A stretch of 64,000 nucleotides of DNA from Primula veris (GCA_963682055.1 OY821747.1:24984126-25048125), one strand, 5' to 3'; shown: positions 31,779 to 45,100, counted from the first letter of the stretch. A program made the numbers and translations. The notes: a model not told the origin generated them from the sequence alone.

Positions 31779-34300
31779 AGTTGGTATCAGAGCTAACTAG
31801 GTTCTTGTATATTTTGGGACGACGGGAAGATGGGTAACCATTGGACCAAGATCCATTGTATCAATTTTTACAAAACTTTTTCCAAAAATTCAAACTTTTT
31901 CAAAAACGGGGGTTGCATTTAGCTTAAGACATGTAGCTAGAATTTAGTAGTAGTTGATGAAAGTAAAGTCCACATGTGAGGCAAGTTGGGGACAATGAGG
32001 ACGCTTGTTGATCCCGGCTCGCCAAACTAGTGGGTGGACCTCTTGTCGGTATGTGTGAAGGAATACCTTAGCGATGTGGAGTTTTAGAGTATGCGAGGAC
32101 GCTCGGGTGCTTTAGAATAACGTATCATGATGGGTTATCCCTCGCACTTTTGTGTTGTTTTCGATGATGGTAGTTTTGTGGTTGTGTGTTGATGTGAATT
32201 TGGGCTTGTTTTTAGCTTTATGGCTTACAGTACCACCTCTATAAATTAGTATCCGACTATTATTGATAACTTTTCTAAAAAGACTAAAATAATACTTTTT
32301 CCCCGCCCCGTTTTGGGCTAGTATGTCAAATTACTATCTCGGTTATTGACCAACTCTCTAAATAAATGGAATTTCTCGGTCCTGAGGCTATTAATTTATT
32401 GAGGTATTACTGTATATTGTTACTTGCTTCAAGCAGCATGAAGAGATGGTATTTTTAATTTTTAATATATATATATATTTATTTATATCTATTGGGTTAT
32501 TGAGATTGTTATGTGTTTGTTTTGATTAGAATGTTTGATGGGGTTTGTATTGTGGGTTTATGAGTTTTGTGGATTGTAAGTGGAGATGTGGTTTTTCATT
32601 TTTATTTATTTAATTTAATTGCTTCTTTATTAGCTGTAGTGTTATTGTCACTGTTATTAGTGTGCTGAGTTTTGTGTCTTTAATAGGGGTTTTGTGGGGA
32701 TTATTTAGCTTCATGTCTTATCTGATAATTAAGAGTGATCAATAAGCTATTGTTTAGCTTTGTAGAGATATAGTCTTGTTTGGTTACTTCTTTTGCTGGG
32801 TTTTTATTGTTATGCCATTACTTGTGTGTTTGATTGGTTTTTGTGTTGTGGGTTTATGGACGAGACTTATATCGTTACCTGCTTCAATCAGAACGGATAG
32901 GTGCTCCTTTATTTATTTAGTTAAATTGATGCTTCTGTTTTATCTGTTGGGTTATTGTTACTGTTATTAGTTCGTATTTTGTTGTGTATTTGATGGGCTT
33001 ATGAGATTTAGGGATAGTTTAGCTTTATGTGTGAATTGAGCCTGAAAAAAAAAAAAAAACTATGTACATTTAGGAGCTTCTTGTTTTTAAGGATACGATA
33101 TTGTATTGCTAATCGCTTCAAACAGAATGGAGAGGTGGTCCTTTTTAATTGTATTTTATTACTCCTTTTATTGTGTATTGGGTTTTATTTGTTTTGAATT
33201 GATTTGTGTGTTTGATGGGTTTTTGTGTTGTGGGTTTATTTGATTTTTTTTCCTCTTTGGAAATTATTGTTATGCCTTAATTTGTGTGTTTAACTAGCTT
33301 TTGTGTTCTGGGTTTACGTGTTTTGGATCATTCATTTAGCTGCTTCAATCAGAATGAAGAGGTATTTCAGTATAATGACAGGTTTTTTTTTTGCTGGGTT
33401 CAATTTCTTGAGCTTTGATTTTTATGTCTAATGGGTTGTTGTGTGATGGGTTTATTTGATTTGGGAATTGTTTAAGCTTCATGGCTTCCTTGAGGATTGG
33501 GACTGAGAAAATAGAACGTCCAACTTAAAGATTGTAGTTTTTATTTCTTTTTAGGGGGGGTTTCATTGTTATGAGATTATTTCTGTCTAATAGCTTTTCT
33601 GTTGTCATTTATTAGCTTCATGCCTTACATTAGAAAAAGATATGTCCAACTTTAAGCTTCTGGCTTTCAAAGTTAAGGGCTTGTTTGGTAACCACGTGCA
33701 AGATGGTACTTTCTTTTAGAAAAGGATACATCTGTTTGCTGGGATACTATTGTTGATGCCATTATGTCTGTGTTTGGGTTTATGTGATATGGGAATTATT
33801 TAGTTTCATGATTTAGTTGGGCTTGTCTGCATTCATAAGAACGGAGAGATGGTAATGTATTTATAAATTTGCTTTTTCTTTTTGAATTTTGTTTGTTTAA
33901 TGGGTTAGAGTAAAGTGGGTTTACGTGATTTGAGGATTATTTAACTGCTTCAATAAGAACGGAGAGGCTGTCCTTTATTTTAATATTGCTTTCTTGTTAG
34001 ATATGGCCACACATCTTCATCAGCAATTGATACTTGTATCTATGGTTTTGTTGTGCTTTAGTTTATGATTCAAATATGATTTTATTATTATTAGTAATTT
34101 TAATCTCAAATGAGTTTCCAAGATACCTTTTATTATACTTCTTTTATATAGTTTATACTACATACACACACAAGTAACTGTTTTGGAGACCAGTTGGTTA
34201 AAGAAATTATGTGAGCTGATTTAATCACGTCTAAGAAAGCATATATATAATATTATTCGGAAACATTTTTTTTTTTTCAAGTTATTAAAGAAATAAAGTT
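31779..34300 (+). other. LARD internal region with degenerate repeats, no coding
   Basis: Starts with the primer site. From 32400 to 34000 phrases such as gttttgtgttgtgggttta and cttcaatcagaacggagag recur about ten times at irregular spacing, like an old tandem array of 200-300 bp. No protein domain seen. Confidence 0.6.
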
Positions 34301-36300
34301 TCGGGACGAAACTTCTTTAAGTGGTGGAGAGGGTAAAATCCCGTATTTTAATTTAAAATTTTTATTTTGAATATTTATTCTTCTAAATAATTACTCATGT
34401 GACTATTTTGTTTTCATAAGTAAGAATATTAATGTTTAGTTGTTTAAGTGATTTAAGGACCTTACGGTTACACGTTATCAAAGCTATAGAGTTTTAAAGG
34501 ATTTAGAGGTATTTAATTGGCTAAATGATTTACCATGGATTGATACGTGGTAGTACTTTTAGGGATTAGCTGGTAAGAATTGGGCCTAGTAATTATGTAA
34601 TTTACTTCGGTTAGAAATATTGAATTGTATAAATGTATGATTAAGAATAATGGTGTAAGTTATACGTCTTAGAATGCCCCACTAAGATGATTAATGACAT
34701 GATTTGATTGTATTCATATATAAAACCGATGCCTTGTCTGAAGAGTAAATGTCAATTAAGAATAGTAAATATTATCTTGAGTTTTCTATAACGAGATGTT
34801 TGTATTTATTCCTATAACTACTATGCGTGGAATATTTAAGGAGAAATAATGTTACATGTATTCAAAGAGTTTCTGTTGATAGTAATTTATTAAGGAGGTA
34901 ACCTTGCATAAGAAATTGAAACGGAAGTAATAAATTGGTATAGAATTTTAGTACAAATGTTAAGCCAATTGTCATGCCATATACACGCCCCTATAATGAA
35001 TTTTTCTTTGTTAATATAGATATATACACTAGTGCAAATAAAGAAAAAAAGCTATGTAGCATTTCCCTGATTAGATTCTATACTCCTTTACTGTATTAAA
35101 ATTATATATATGTAACGAAAGTATACAAAGATGAGAGAATTAAAATCCTATGTTGAGCAAGGGAAAAGGTTTAGTGGAAAGCTAAGCACTAGATTATTCG
35201 TTGTAGAAATGTTTCTGTTCTTTCGGATTAATATTAGGTGAGTGGGTTTTGTGTTGTTATTATAAATATTCCGTTGCAACTTTTGATATTTTACAGGATC
35301 ATAGGTATTATTTTTCAAGTACTATTTATATATGGAAACATTGTTTTTATATTGTTACGAAAACAAAGATAATAAAAGAAAGAAAAGAATGAAAAAGAAG
35401 AAGTGATTTATATACAGTGGATCTGTATAAAGAGAACTAGTTTATATCTTATAAAGATAAAGGTTATATACAGTGTATCTGTATAAGGTTTCTAAATTTA
35501 TTATTTTATGATTTGCTTATGATTTGTATTTGGGACCATGAGAATAAGTCCAACGGAGAATCCCGAATAAGGGGAAGAGGAAAGTGGGGTGACGTTGGCA
35601 ACTAAACGAAAGAGTTTAGTTATCAACGGTTAACTTAGCAATTGTACATAGTTTTGTTAACCGGAACGTTTTAAGGAATAGACTCAGCTGTCATGCTGTG
35701 GTTACCTTGAAGTCAATCGGGCTTGGTACTCTAAGATATACATGTTATCATTTTGCTTTTATCATAAAAAGGAAGAAAAAGATTTTATTATTACTATTGC
35801 GATGGATTTAATTTTGATGAAAGAAAAGTGAAAAGTTTATTTATCTTTTATATTCAAGTAATTTCTAAATACTTATGCATTGGGAATTTTTATTAAACAA
35901 GTTATTATGTTCCAAGAAACTGAAAGGGAAAAATCTTATTTTCAACCCGTATAATATATTGTGAGGCTTTCTCTCTCATTGAGCTCGTTTGGCTCACCCC
36001 TATCTTTTAAAATATATATTTTCAGGTTAACGAACAGTTAAGTAGGGTTGATATCGAGTCAGTTTCAGGACCAGACAGATCTTTAAGATTATGTGTTAAA
36101 TTCCGCTACGATTACATTTTTGTTTTAGTTGTAAGAGATTAACTTCTTGTAATGAACGTAATTTTCGAGATTCTATTTAATGAAGTTTTTGCTAGAAATT
36201 TGAGCTTAATTAATGAGTTATTTAGCGAGTGTTTAATAATGATTTCATTTAGGCTTTGTTTGGCCGTCACACGTGTTAATCAGCCGTGCGACACCCCCGG
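34300..36300 (+). repeat. Likely older Gypsy LTR buried in the LARD interior
   Basis: agtttcgggacgaaacttc (34297) followed by gtaaaatcccgtatttt (34333) is the junction of a Gypsy 3' end with an LTR start. The segment ends near ggccgtcacac (36262), like a Gypsy LTR end. No second copy or target duplication is visible, so limits are approximate. Confidence 0.45.
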
Positions 36301-36532
36301 GTATGGGTTGAGAGTTTATTTTATTAGAGTTTAGTTTACTAGAAAGACCGTATTTTGAGTTTTGTAGACGTTATAGAGTTGTTGCAGGTTGTGAACCATG
36401 CGTATTTTATATCTTGAATTATGACACGAATTGCACGTTTAAATTTTATGGGCTTATTTATTAAATTTTATAATTTCTGGGTATAGTTGTTTAGAGAGGA
36501 AATTTCGGGATGAAATTCTTTTGAGGGTTAGC

Positions 36533-38403
36533 TGTAACATCCCGTATTTTTATAAATGGTTTTATTTATGATTTAATTTATCCAAAAACGTTTTATACAG
36601 ATTTTACCAAAAACCGGTCACTCGACTAATTTTTAGCCAAAACTAAACTCTTCCGAAAAACTTTATTTTAAAAATCTGTTACTAATTTTATAAATAAAAA
36701 GGACCCAATAGGTTTGTTTCTAAATATTTGTTATTTTTGAGTAGTAAAACAATATTTTTGGATTAGAGTTAACTTTTAGAACTTTGGGGACCAAATAGTT
36801 CGCTTCCACAAACTTGTAAAAAAAGTTTTTCTAAACCTCAAATCAACCCACTTTTAATTCATGAAACCAAAATCAGTAACCTAAAACAAGAGAGAAAAGA
36901 GAGAAAAGAAGAAGAAGAAAAAAAAGAGGAAACCACCTATAGCGGGTTCATACCGGAGGCATCTCCTCTACGCTCTAAGGTAACGGGGGTTATCCATTGC
37001 GACTAGACGAGGGTGTATGTTGGGATTAGGTCTTACGGTTATTTTAAATTGGGGGTTTTTGCCTTTTATCTTAAATATGTTCTTAATTTGCTAATTGAGT
37101 TTATTTGTTGTATGTTTTATTCACTTATTTGAATGAAAGAAATTGATGAGTTAGTTATATTAATTTCGGATTAATGAGATTATGGATGGGTTTGCATGCT
37201 TTATGTGTTGATTATGTGATTATATAATTAGTGATGTTATTGGGTAAATTTATGTTGAATAATGGTGAATTGTAGTTTATGCATACAAGGTGTTTGTTAA
37301 AATGCCTGAAAGTGATTTTATGTTGTTATAGCGTTTGGCTAGTTGTGAATTTAGTACATGTGGTTATGTGTTATGTTGTATTACGTTAAGTGATGTATGA
37401 GATGGTGTTATTTGAATAGTATAATACTATTGGCCGAGGCCTTAATATTTATACGTATGAGATTGTGTTAATTGGATGATTTTATATTATTGGCCGAGAC
37501 CTTGTGATTTAGCTGTAGTGGTAATGGTCTCTGTCTCTCCCTAATTCCGGGGACAGAAGACGGCCGAGGGGATAGGGAATGACTCGTCTTACGGACTGGG
37601 GCGAGTGGCGTGAGAGGTCCCAGTGTGCACTATATTTATTTTATTGTTAGCAATGGTCTATGTCTCTCCCTAATTCTGGGGGCATAAGACGACCGAAGGG
37701 ATAGGGAATGACTCGTCTTACGGACTGGGACGAGTGGCGTGAGAGGTCCAAGTGCGCACTATAAATCTACTTTTATGTTGCAATGGTCTCTGTCTCTCCC
37801 TAATTCCGGGGACAGAAGACGGCCGAAGGGATAGGGAATGACCTACCTTATGGACTAGGGTAGGTGGCGTGAGAGGTCCATGTATGCTGTTGATGTGTAT
37901 TTAATTTATTTAATTTATCGTAATTGTAGAATGTCATTATCTTTCTTCTTATACGTCGATTATCGTAGTGTAGAATTTGTGAGCTCTTGTATTTATGAGA
38001 TGGAGTGACGGTGTTGTGGTGCCGTCCCGTATAGTTATGTGCATGGGACTCACCGTTACAATTTTGTCATTCAGGTACATTATAGGTTGACACATTTGGA
38101 TAGGAGCTATCGCAATGCGTCACATGGGTTTGGGGCTTTCTCTTTATTTTTACTTAAAGCACCTTTGAGGTTGTAGCCTACGGGCAATTTACATTCGTTT
38201 ATTTTCTTTTATAAATTTGTCAAAACTATCTCGTGTTGTAGCCGCGTTTGGCAAACACTTTTATTTATTGTTTAATTGTTCCTTTAAGCTCGTAAGTGTT
38301 TTCTTTTAAAAAAAAAATTCAATTTTGTACCAACAGGTTCTCTTTTCTTTTCTCTTCAAAAGGTCATGCCTCGATGTCCGTTTTACGGTTTTGGGGTGTG
38401 ACA
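36533..38403 (+). repeat. 3' LTR of the LARD
   Basis: 1871 bp, nearly identical to 29913-31778 with scattered substitutions and small indels. It is followed by the duplicated TAACT. Confidence 0.9.
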
Positions 38404-38408
38404 TAACT

Positions 38409-39890
38409 TGTGATCTAGTACTATTGAATTAGCCTTTGAAATGTGCATACTTTTGGTGTATATATGTATTGTATTGTATTGGTTTGTCTCCGTATCAATA
38501 TGTATCAGTCATTTATGTGTTGGATTTACTATGTGTTACCGGGAATTTTTTAGCAGGTAATAGGATAAAAAGTTTTTTTTTACACAAGTTTGCTAAAAAG
38601 GTTTGATCTTTGCTTATGGGTAGAGGCAAAGTTTGATTTTTTCTTGTTAGGCACATGGACAAGATACTCTATAGCACCGACGGTGGCATTACCATCAGTG
38701 TGTATCTATCTATATCTATATCTATGTTTGTCTAGATGGATGTGATCTTATGTTTGTTACTTTTTGGAATTTTCATACTTTTACTAATGTATAGCTAATG
38801 TATATGTATTGTGTTTCTTTGAAAATGTGTTGTTTCTGCATTCGATCTGTTGTGTTTCTGCATTCGATCTGTTGTGTTTCCTTTTTATGTAATTAGTTAT
38901 TGTATTCTTTTATTTCTATAATTTTAAATGTTTAAACATTTAGTAACTAATTATTTTTGTTGAAACCTTGATATGAAAGTGTATATGTATCTATAGATAT
39001 ATGTGAAATAATCCATGTTTGTTGAAAAATCAATACCTTATTTGGTATAATATTTAGTTAAGATATATTAGAGAAGTAGTCCCCTGTTATCATTACATTA
39101 TCAAAAGTCTATATGCGATTTGGTTATAATTAGGCCTCACATGCGTGTTTAGGGATTAGGAACTTCCTAATTTAGATACAAATTTAAAAAGCACCTGAAT
39201 AAATCATAGCGAGAATGTCTAAACTTTTTGAAAGATTTAGGTTTTAGATTGCTATTACAATAACAAGAGACTTAGTTTAAAATTTAATACTGTCAGTTTT
39301 GTAAGCAACTTTGAACCTATTCTAGGTATAATCCAAAGTTTTCATGGTAATAAAAGTATAAATTTATTAACTTAGAATAGCTTGAAAACTTTGGTAAGTA
39401 ACTTTGAAGCTATTCTAAGCATAATTAAACAAAGTTTTTGCCTAGTTATTATAAAATAGTTGTAACTCATTCTAAATCATGATTAAAACTCGCACATGAT
39501 CTATGATCTTACCTAGTGTTTTAATTAAGAATGTGAATAGCGTACCTGGCCTTGGTATTTGTAGCAGCTTGTAAGCACATATGAGTCTCAAAAATACACA
39601 CGAGTCTCAAAAGTATTTTTGAATGAACATGCTTACCACTACAGTTTTTTCTAAATTAAGTTTTCAAGAGATTCATTATATCGGTATGCAAACAACGTGA
39701 AGAAAGAAAAGGAGGTGTGTCATAGCCTAACAACAACCCACTAGACTAGTTTTATATGTTGTCATTGACATGGTTACACATATACATTATCCATATAGGT
39801 TGTACGTGTATCTTTGTTCCAATTTTCCTGGTTTTACAAGGATTGCGGCTATTTACGCCTATTTAGTAATTATTTTTTTTTAATTGAAAA
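38409..39890 (+). other. CACTA interior upstream of the TNPA-like exons
   Basis: Mostly intron-like AT-rich sequence. A possible small exon MDKILYSTDGGIT lies near 38655-38693. Nothing else recognised. Confidence 0.35.
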
Positions 39891-39891
39891 G

Positions 39892-41666
39892 GTTCCAACC
39901 ATCTACCGCTTCTAGGATGAACAAGATCTTTAAACAAAAAGTGGACTCAGAGGGTTGTAACTGGACAAAAGTAACCCCGGCAATGAAAGAGTTTTACTGG
40001 GAGGAATTCAAGATATCTATGTTTTACACTCTGCTTATGAATTTATGTCCTGTGAGGTGAAACTTTGGTTCATTACATCCCTTGATTCCTTTTTAGCAAT
40101 ATTATATATGCTTGGAGAAATTATTAGCACTAAAACTTAAAATATGGTCTAAATAAGTATGCGATTTGGTACTTTAAAAGGGTATTTTGTTTATTTTTTT
40201 TATACCAAACAAGTTTTGTAACTGCTTTTTGTGTGCGTACCTTTCTTTAATGGTATCCATTAACCAAACATCAATGTATTTTTTGTAACTGGTATAAAAG
40301 GACATTATAAGCATGGTACATCCAAGTGTTTTACAATGAGGACTATATATATATATATATATATATATATGCATGTGTGAAGAATTTAACCTGCGACATT
40401 TGTAAGTTTACAAGTCTAATGTATATGACTTTGTTTTGTTGAGATTTTAAGCTGGATTTAATATAGTCCTTTCTATACATGTATTTGCAAAATATAGTTT
40501 GTATATCTATACCAAGTTTATTCTTATCTAGCCTATTGTTGTCATGTAGAAATACTTCATTTGGCAAAGAGGAGCTGAACTGGCAGTTAGAGAGTGCTGG
40601 AGGAAAGCAGCAGGAAGACGCTATCGTGACTTTATAAATGACTGAAAGAGCGATTCACAAGATAGAGACTACATCCCGTCCGCTATATGGAGCAAGTGGA
40701 TGGTAGATTGGAACACTCCCGAAGTTTTAGAGCTCTCGCACAAGAAAAGGTTGGCACGTATGGGCGCTAATGGACAATGCTCTAAGCATATCGGTGGTTC
40801 AATCACATCCTCTCAGCATGCGATTCGCTTTGAAGCTAAGAACAAAAGAACACCTACTTGCAACGAGTTATTCGAACTAATGCAGAGGAAGAAAAAAGAC
40901 GATTCGTTTGTCGATGAAAAGTCTGCTGCCATTAATGTAAGAAAAAATTCTTTCTTATCTTATTTGGTTATCAAAATAAGTACTTACAAGGGATAAAAGA
41001 AATGAAGCAAAAGTTGACGTTTGTAGCTGGCTTATTTGATAATTAACTGCATTTTTTTATGTTGCAATGCTGATCGACTCTTTTTAGAGTTCAAATTTTA
41101 TGGCATATTTGAGTTAACAGTAACCAAGTCAAAGTTTGTGATAAATTCGGTAGTTTGACCAACATTGGCTTATTTGATAATGAACTGGTGAAGTGTCTAA
41201 ATGATTTGGATGAGTTGATATAAGTTTTTGTAAATTGAACTTGATTGACTCTTAAAACCTTAATGACTGCTAATAGTACATAATGTATTGGTTTTGACGA
41301 TAGGTGTGACTAAAAAATACTTGGAAAGTGGGTGGTAGTTGTTGTGACTATAAATTTTGCAACTGTGATTTCTCTTTTGTGTAGCTTTACTAGTTTTCTC
41401 TGTTTGGATGGAACATACTTTTTATGTTTAACATGTATTTATGTTTTCAATCGTAGGCTACGTTTATGGCAAAAAAGCTAGAGCTATCCCAGATTTCAGA
41501 CGAATCTTATGTACCCAATGATGATGCGATATTTATGGAGATAGTTGGTGGTATGAAACAAGGAAGGTACCGTACATGGTTTAGGATCACAGAGCTCATC
41601 TATCCTCATCAACAACTCAAATTCAAGTGCATCAAGTTCGACACTACCGCAACAGATTTCTATTAG
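39892..41666 (+). pseudogene. CACTA TNPA-like protein (Transposase_24 family), broken
   Basis: TNPA-type proteins bind CACTA subterminal repeats and help excision. Exon pieces: about 39892-40012 (WTKVTPAMKEFYWEEFK), 40550-40936 (KYFIWQRGAELAVRECWRKA, AIWSKWMVDWNTPE, SSQHAIRFEAKNKRTPTCNE) and 41457-41666 (FMAKKLELSQISD, VGGMKQGRYR). These are the Transposase_24 signature segments in order. Damage: a TGA at about 40643 inside the second piece, and the expected donor after EEFK reads at in place of gt. The exon 2 to exon 3 junction (AAT|gtaag ... cgtag|GCT) is intact and in phase. Confidence 0.7.
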
Positions 41667-42239
41667 AATGCTTCAAGACTTTATTGAATGATCATTAACT
41701 GAATTATCGGGGAAGAAGTCGAATCGAGAATGGGTCCTTATGAAAGGACACTTCTCAAGATGCAGAATTTATTGACGAGTCTGACCGTCACTTTGTAAAG
41801 TCAGGTACGTAATCTTGAGAACAAAGTTAATTCGGATGATGAGGCAGGGAATGGATACATGGCAGCATAGGATGACCTCAACGATCTCGAGGATTAGGTT
41901 AACATTGGTGCCGGTCAAAGTGGCAGTGGTGATAAGTTTTTTTCCTTATGTTTTAGGTTTATGTTAAATTTGAGGTTGTAGGACCTAACGATAGGCGTAT
42001 GAAAACAATGATTTTTGGGTAGGCGTACGTGAACAATAACTTTTGGGTAGGCGTATGAGAACACTGACTTTTGGTTTTGGGATGGCGGAGATTATGCTAC
42101 ATTGTATTTTGGTTTGTAATATTTTGCATCCTAGTGTAATGAAAATGATGTTCTGTACTGATTAGTTTTTGTTTGACTATTAGATATATAAATGTTATAT
42201 TTAATTATATATATTATACTATTATATTTAAATGAATGT

Positions 42240-42712
42240 ATTAGAATTCTAACAATTAGCAACATATTTTTCGTGCACCAAAAGAATATAGCAACATATT
42301 AGTAACAATTTAGCAGCACATTATAAACATTTCAAAAAATAAAATAAAGAAATAGTAATACAATACCGACATGAGTAGCTACAAGTAGTTATATAATAAA
42401 ATAATCTAGCTGAAAAATTGGAACTGATTTGCAACAATATTTATGTGTTACAGATGTGTTGCAAAATGTGTTGCATTATACATACAAGTGGTAACATAAT
42501 AAATTTGTTATAATTATGTTGCTGACTGAAATTAGTAATAACAGCAGTGTTACTAAAAATCAAACACAAGCCAAACAGTATCATAGTAGTTTATGTTGCT
42601 AATATGTTGCCGATCAACGATCAGCAACATAATTTCTCAAATACAAACAGAAACATAATTTCTCAAATACAAACAAAATATTATATTGCCAACTGTCGAT
42701 TTTCTTGTAGTG
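42240..42712 (+). repeat. Right subterminal repeats and terminus of the CACTA element
   Basis: Many agcaacat/agtaaca motifs, ending ttttcttgtagtg at 42712. The matching left region is 28120-28370. Confidence 0.7.
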
Positions 42713-43850
42713 AACATAGGAATGCATCTATCATTGCTAACATGAGGCACTTAGGGCATGGGTAAACAAACTTTTCAGCTTGTCCCAAGTTTTACAAAAA
42801 AATCCAACTTTTGTTTATCAACTTAAGGTACAGTAAAGTTTGCTGTTTGAGTATATTTGCACGGCTCTTCATATGAGGGGCGCTAAACATGCAGACAGTT
42901 GCGGAACAAATATCAGTAGATTGGGGGTTAAAATTTTATTATGAGGGAGGTTAAATAGCTATTTTTCGTTTTTGTTTTTTGCACTGTAAATAATTGTTTT
43001 TTGAAAATATGGGAGGTTGTAGCCCCCGACAGACCCCAGCTAGCTCCTCCACTGCATGCAGGACATACAACAAAAACACAGTATCCACTTAAGTGAACTC
43101 GACCTTTTAACATAAATCTCTCCCACACCCATTTTAACTATGTGATAGATCGCTTGCTACCATTCCCTCATAAACATACACAAAAGTATGTGATTGTATG
43201 ATCTTAGCATTAGGAAAACTAAATCTAGTCATCAATAGATTGTGTTGTTCTTCAAATATTGTTTGGTTTTACTATTGTTTCATTGGGAAGAGCGAGAAAA
43301 ATGTTAAAAGGAAGTAATAATATTTTAAAGGGAATAAAAAATGACAAAGACGTTGGAAAATCATTCATTTGGTGTACCCTGTGTTAGGCAGAGCAACTAA
43401 ACCTAGTTGAGTACATCAGAACGGAGTACTTATTTATCATTTAAAATATGCAAATCTTGGGCAATAACCCAAGATTTGCATGTCCCATCAATTAAAATAA
43501 AATGATTAGTGGCGGAACCCTTGTGAGACCGACTACCATTTTAAAAATCTTGTAATCTAATTGGTGTGGTACACTAATTTTTAGTCTTCCCTGAAAACTG
43601 AATACTTTCTCCTAAATGTTTTTAAGAAAGAGCACAGGTTACTTTCTCATTTAATTTCATCATCATTTTTGCCATGGATCGGGTCGTATACTTTACTAGA
43701 GGATATTCATATCATGCATGACACTAATAGCCCACACAAAAATACTCGATCTAAAAAAGATGATTCTACTCCATTCGCAACCATTCTTCTCTTACAGTGC
43801 CTTGGTTTAACTTGTAAACATAAGAATTTACAAATAAGAGAGAGACATAC
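42713..43850. other. Non-coding stretch right of the CACTA element
   Basis: No gene seen. It could be intron of the minus-strand SPT5-like locus. Short open frames lack support. Confidence 0.35.
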
Positions 43851-44456
43851 CTTCTCCAGTGGCAAGCATTCGTCCTCCATAGTTATATTCTCATAACTCA
43901 GCCTCAGACATCTTGTTACAGGGAATACCCTTTGCTGCATAAAAAACGAACATGGAGGGGAAGAAGACGTTGGAATCTTTTAAGCACATCAAATTACATG
44001 TTTCCATAAAAAGCAGCCTACACAGGAAGTACGTACAGCCAGTAGTAGGGGAGATTTGACATGCATCAAATGTGTTAATTTTGGTGTTTAAAAAACCAAC
44101 AAGACAAATATGCAAGCAATAATCATGTTTACAAATTACCAACTATTATTCCATACTAAAACAGTGATCTAGTGTAAAGAGATAAAAATGTAAATATTCA
44201 ATAATTACCATAAGCATTAGAAGCATTCTCTACCGGATCTATGGACTTGCTTTCCATGTAGATGTTCGTCTCTCTCGGTCCATTCGCAATCTAACACATC
44301 ATGACCAGCCCAGGGCTGGTTCCAACATACTTGATCATGTATATCGAGTTTCAATAATTTAGTAAAGCTCATTTGAAAAAATAAAAACTAAGACTAATCA
44401 TACCAAGGTCCACTGCTTGCTAGACTTTAAAGTAATGCAACATATGGATGGACGTT
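43851..44456 (-). pseudogene. Three exon-like segments, minus strand, possibly SPT5-like NGN region
   Basis: With AG/GT borders, the segments are 44456-44404 (PSICCITLKSSKQWTL), 44290-44209 (IANGPRETNIYMESKSIDPV and on) and 43934-43851. The first two join in phase. NIYMES and IPCNKMSEAEL faintly recall the SPT5 NGN stretches FIYVEA and VPIxEMTDVL. Joining the third in phase meets a TGA after 14 codons, so the gene is broken here or I misplaced a border. The link to the SPT5-like exon at 26.4 kb rests on strand, position and this faint likeness only. Confidence 0.25.
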
Positions 44457-44459
44457 CTT

Positions 44460-45100
44460 AAGAAATTACACGGATTAAAGGTTTCCGAAGGGGACTTCAT
44501 CCAAAGAAATGGGAAAAGTCAAATAAATATTAGGAAGATCAGGTTTCTAGTGCTGTAATCTTTTCAATATTTTTGATAATGCAAGAACTTATATCCCCTG
44601 TTCTTTCGAGGACTTCTATGAAAATGAAAGAGGTTGCCTCTGATTGTCTCCATTTACTTGAAACTTTGTCCTAAATGTGGATTCTTTCGGCTAGAGACCA
44701 AAAAGGAAATACTCAAGTTTCCTAAATGTGGATTCTTTCGGCTAGAGACCAAAAAGGAAATACTCAAGTTTTCACAGGCATGCATAACTTTTAATTTTGA
44801 AAAAAACTCAGCTTCTCACAGTCAGGGGCACAACTTATAATTAACAAAAAATCTCAACAGCTCACAGGCACAACTTATAATTAGTAAAATACTCAACTTT
44901 TCACAGGCAGAACTTTTCATTTTAAAAGAAACCAACAACTCACAGCCACAACTTATAATTATGAAAAAACTCAAGTACCTTTTTCAGGCAGAACTTATAA
45001 GTTTAGAAAAAAAAACTCAACTTTTATCACAGACAGAACTCGAAATTAAGAAAGAAACTCAAGTTTTCACAGGCAAAACTTTTCTTGAATAGCTAAAAAC
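44460..45100. repeat. Block shared with 20.1-20.56 kb, with a short repeated motif
   Basis: Same order and orientation as 20110-20560. From 44820 to 45080 the motif cacaacttataattaxxaaaaactcaac recurs about seven times. It contains the 51-bp tandem duplication at 44670-44771. Confidence 0.65.
44670..44771. repeat. Perfect 51-bp tandem duplication
   Basis: Units 44670-44720 and 44721-44771 are identical (cctaaatgtggattctttcg ... actcaagttt), so the duplication is very recent. The copy at 20.3 kb has a single diverged unit. Confidence 0.9.

Larger units (their letters stand above)
29913..38403 (+). mobile_element. LARD-like non-autonomous Gypsy-type LTR retrotransposon, 8.5 kb
   Basis: LTRs of 1866 and 1871 bp (TGTAACATCCCG...GTGACA) flank 4.75 kb of internal sequence with an initiator-Met primer site (TGGTATCAGAGC, 31782-31793) and the motif aatttcgggatgaaattct before the 3' LTR, typical of plant Gypsy elements. 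I see no gag, protease, integrase or RT in any frame. Long LTRs, a non-coding interior and a perfect 5-bp duplication fit a LARD. The two LTRs are very similar, so the insertion is fairly recent. It lies inside the CACTA element. Confidence 0.85.
28098..42712 (+). mobile_element. CACTA (En/Spm) transposon, non-autonomous, with a nested LARD
   Basis: The left end CACTATAGGAAATATGACAG (28098) pairs with the right end, reverse complement CACTACAAGAAAATCGACAG (42712). Flanking triplets are aat and aac, so the 3-bp target duplication is imperfect. Subterminal regions at 28120-28370 and 42240-42700 are dense in (t)agcaacat/gttgct motifs in both orientations, the usual CACTA subterminal repeats. Inside are the tail of a TNP2/DUF4216 gene and a TNPA-like (Transposase_24) gene. 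An LTR element (29913-38403) sits inside; without it the transposon is about 6.1 kb. The main transposase part is missing, so it cannot move itself. Confidence 0.8.

Noticed and set aside
32776..32970. Small membrane-protein-like frame in the LARD interior
   Set aside because: Lies in T/G-rich degenerate repeats; no conservation between repeat units as protein.
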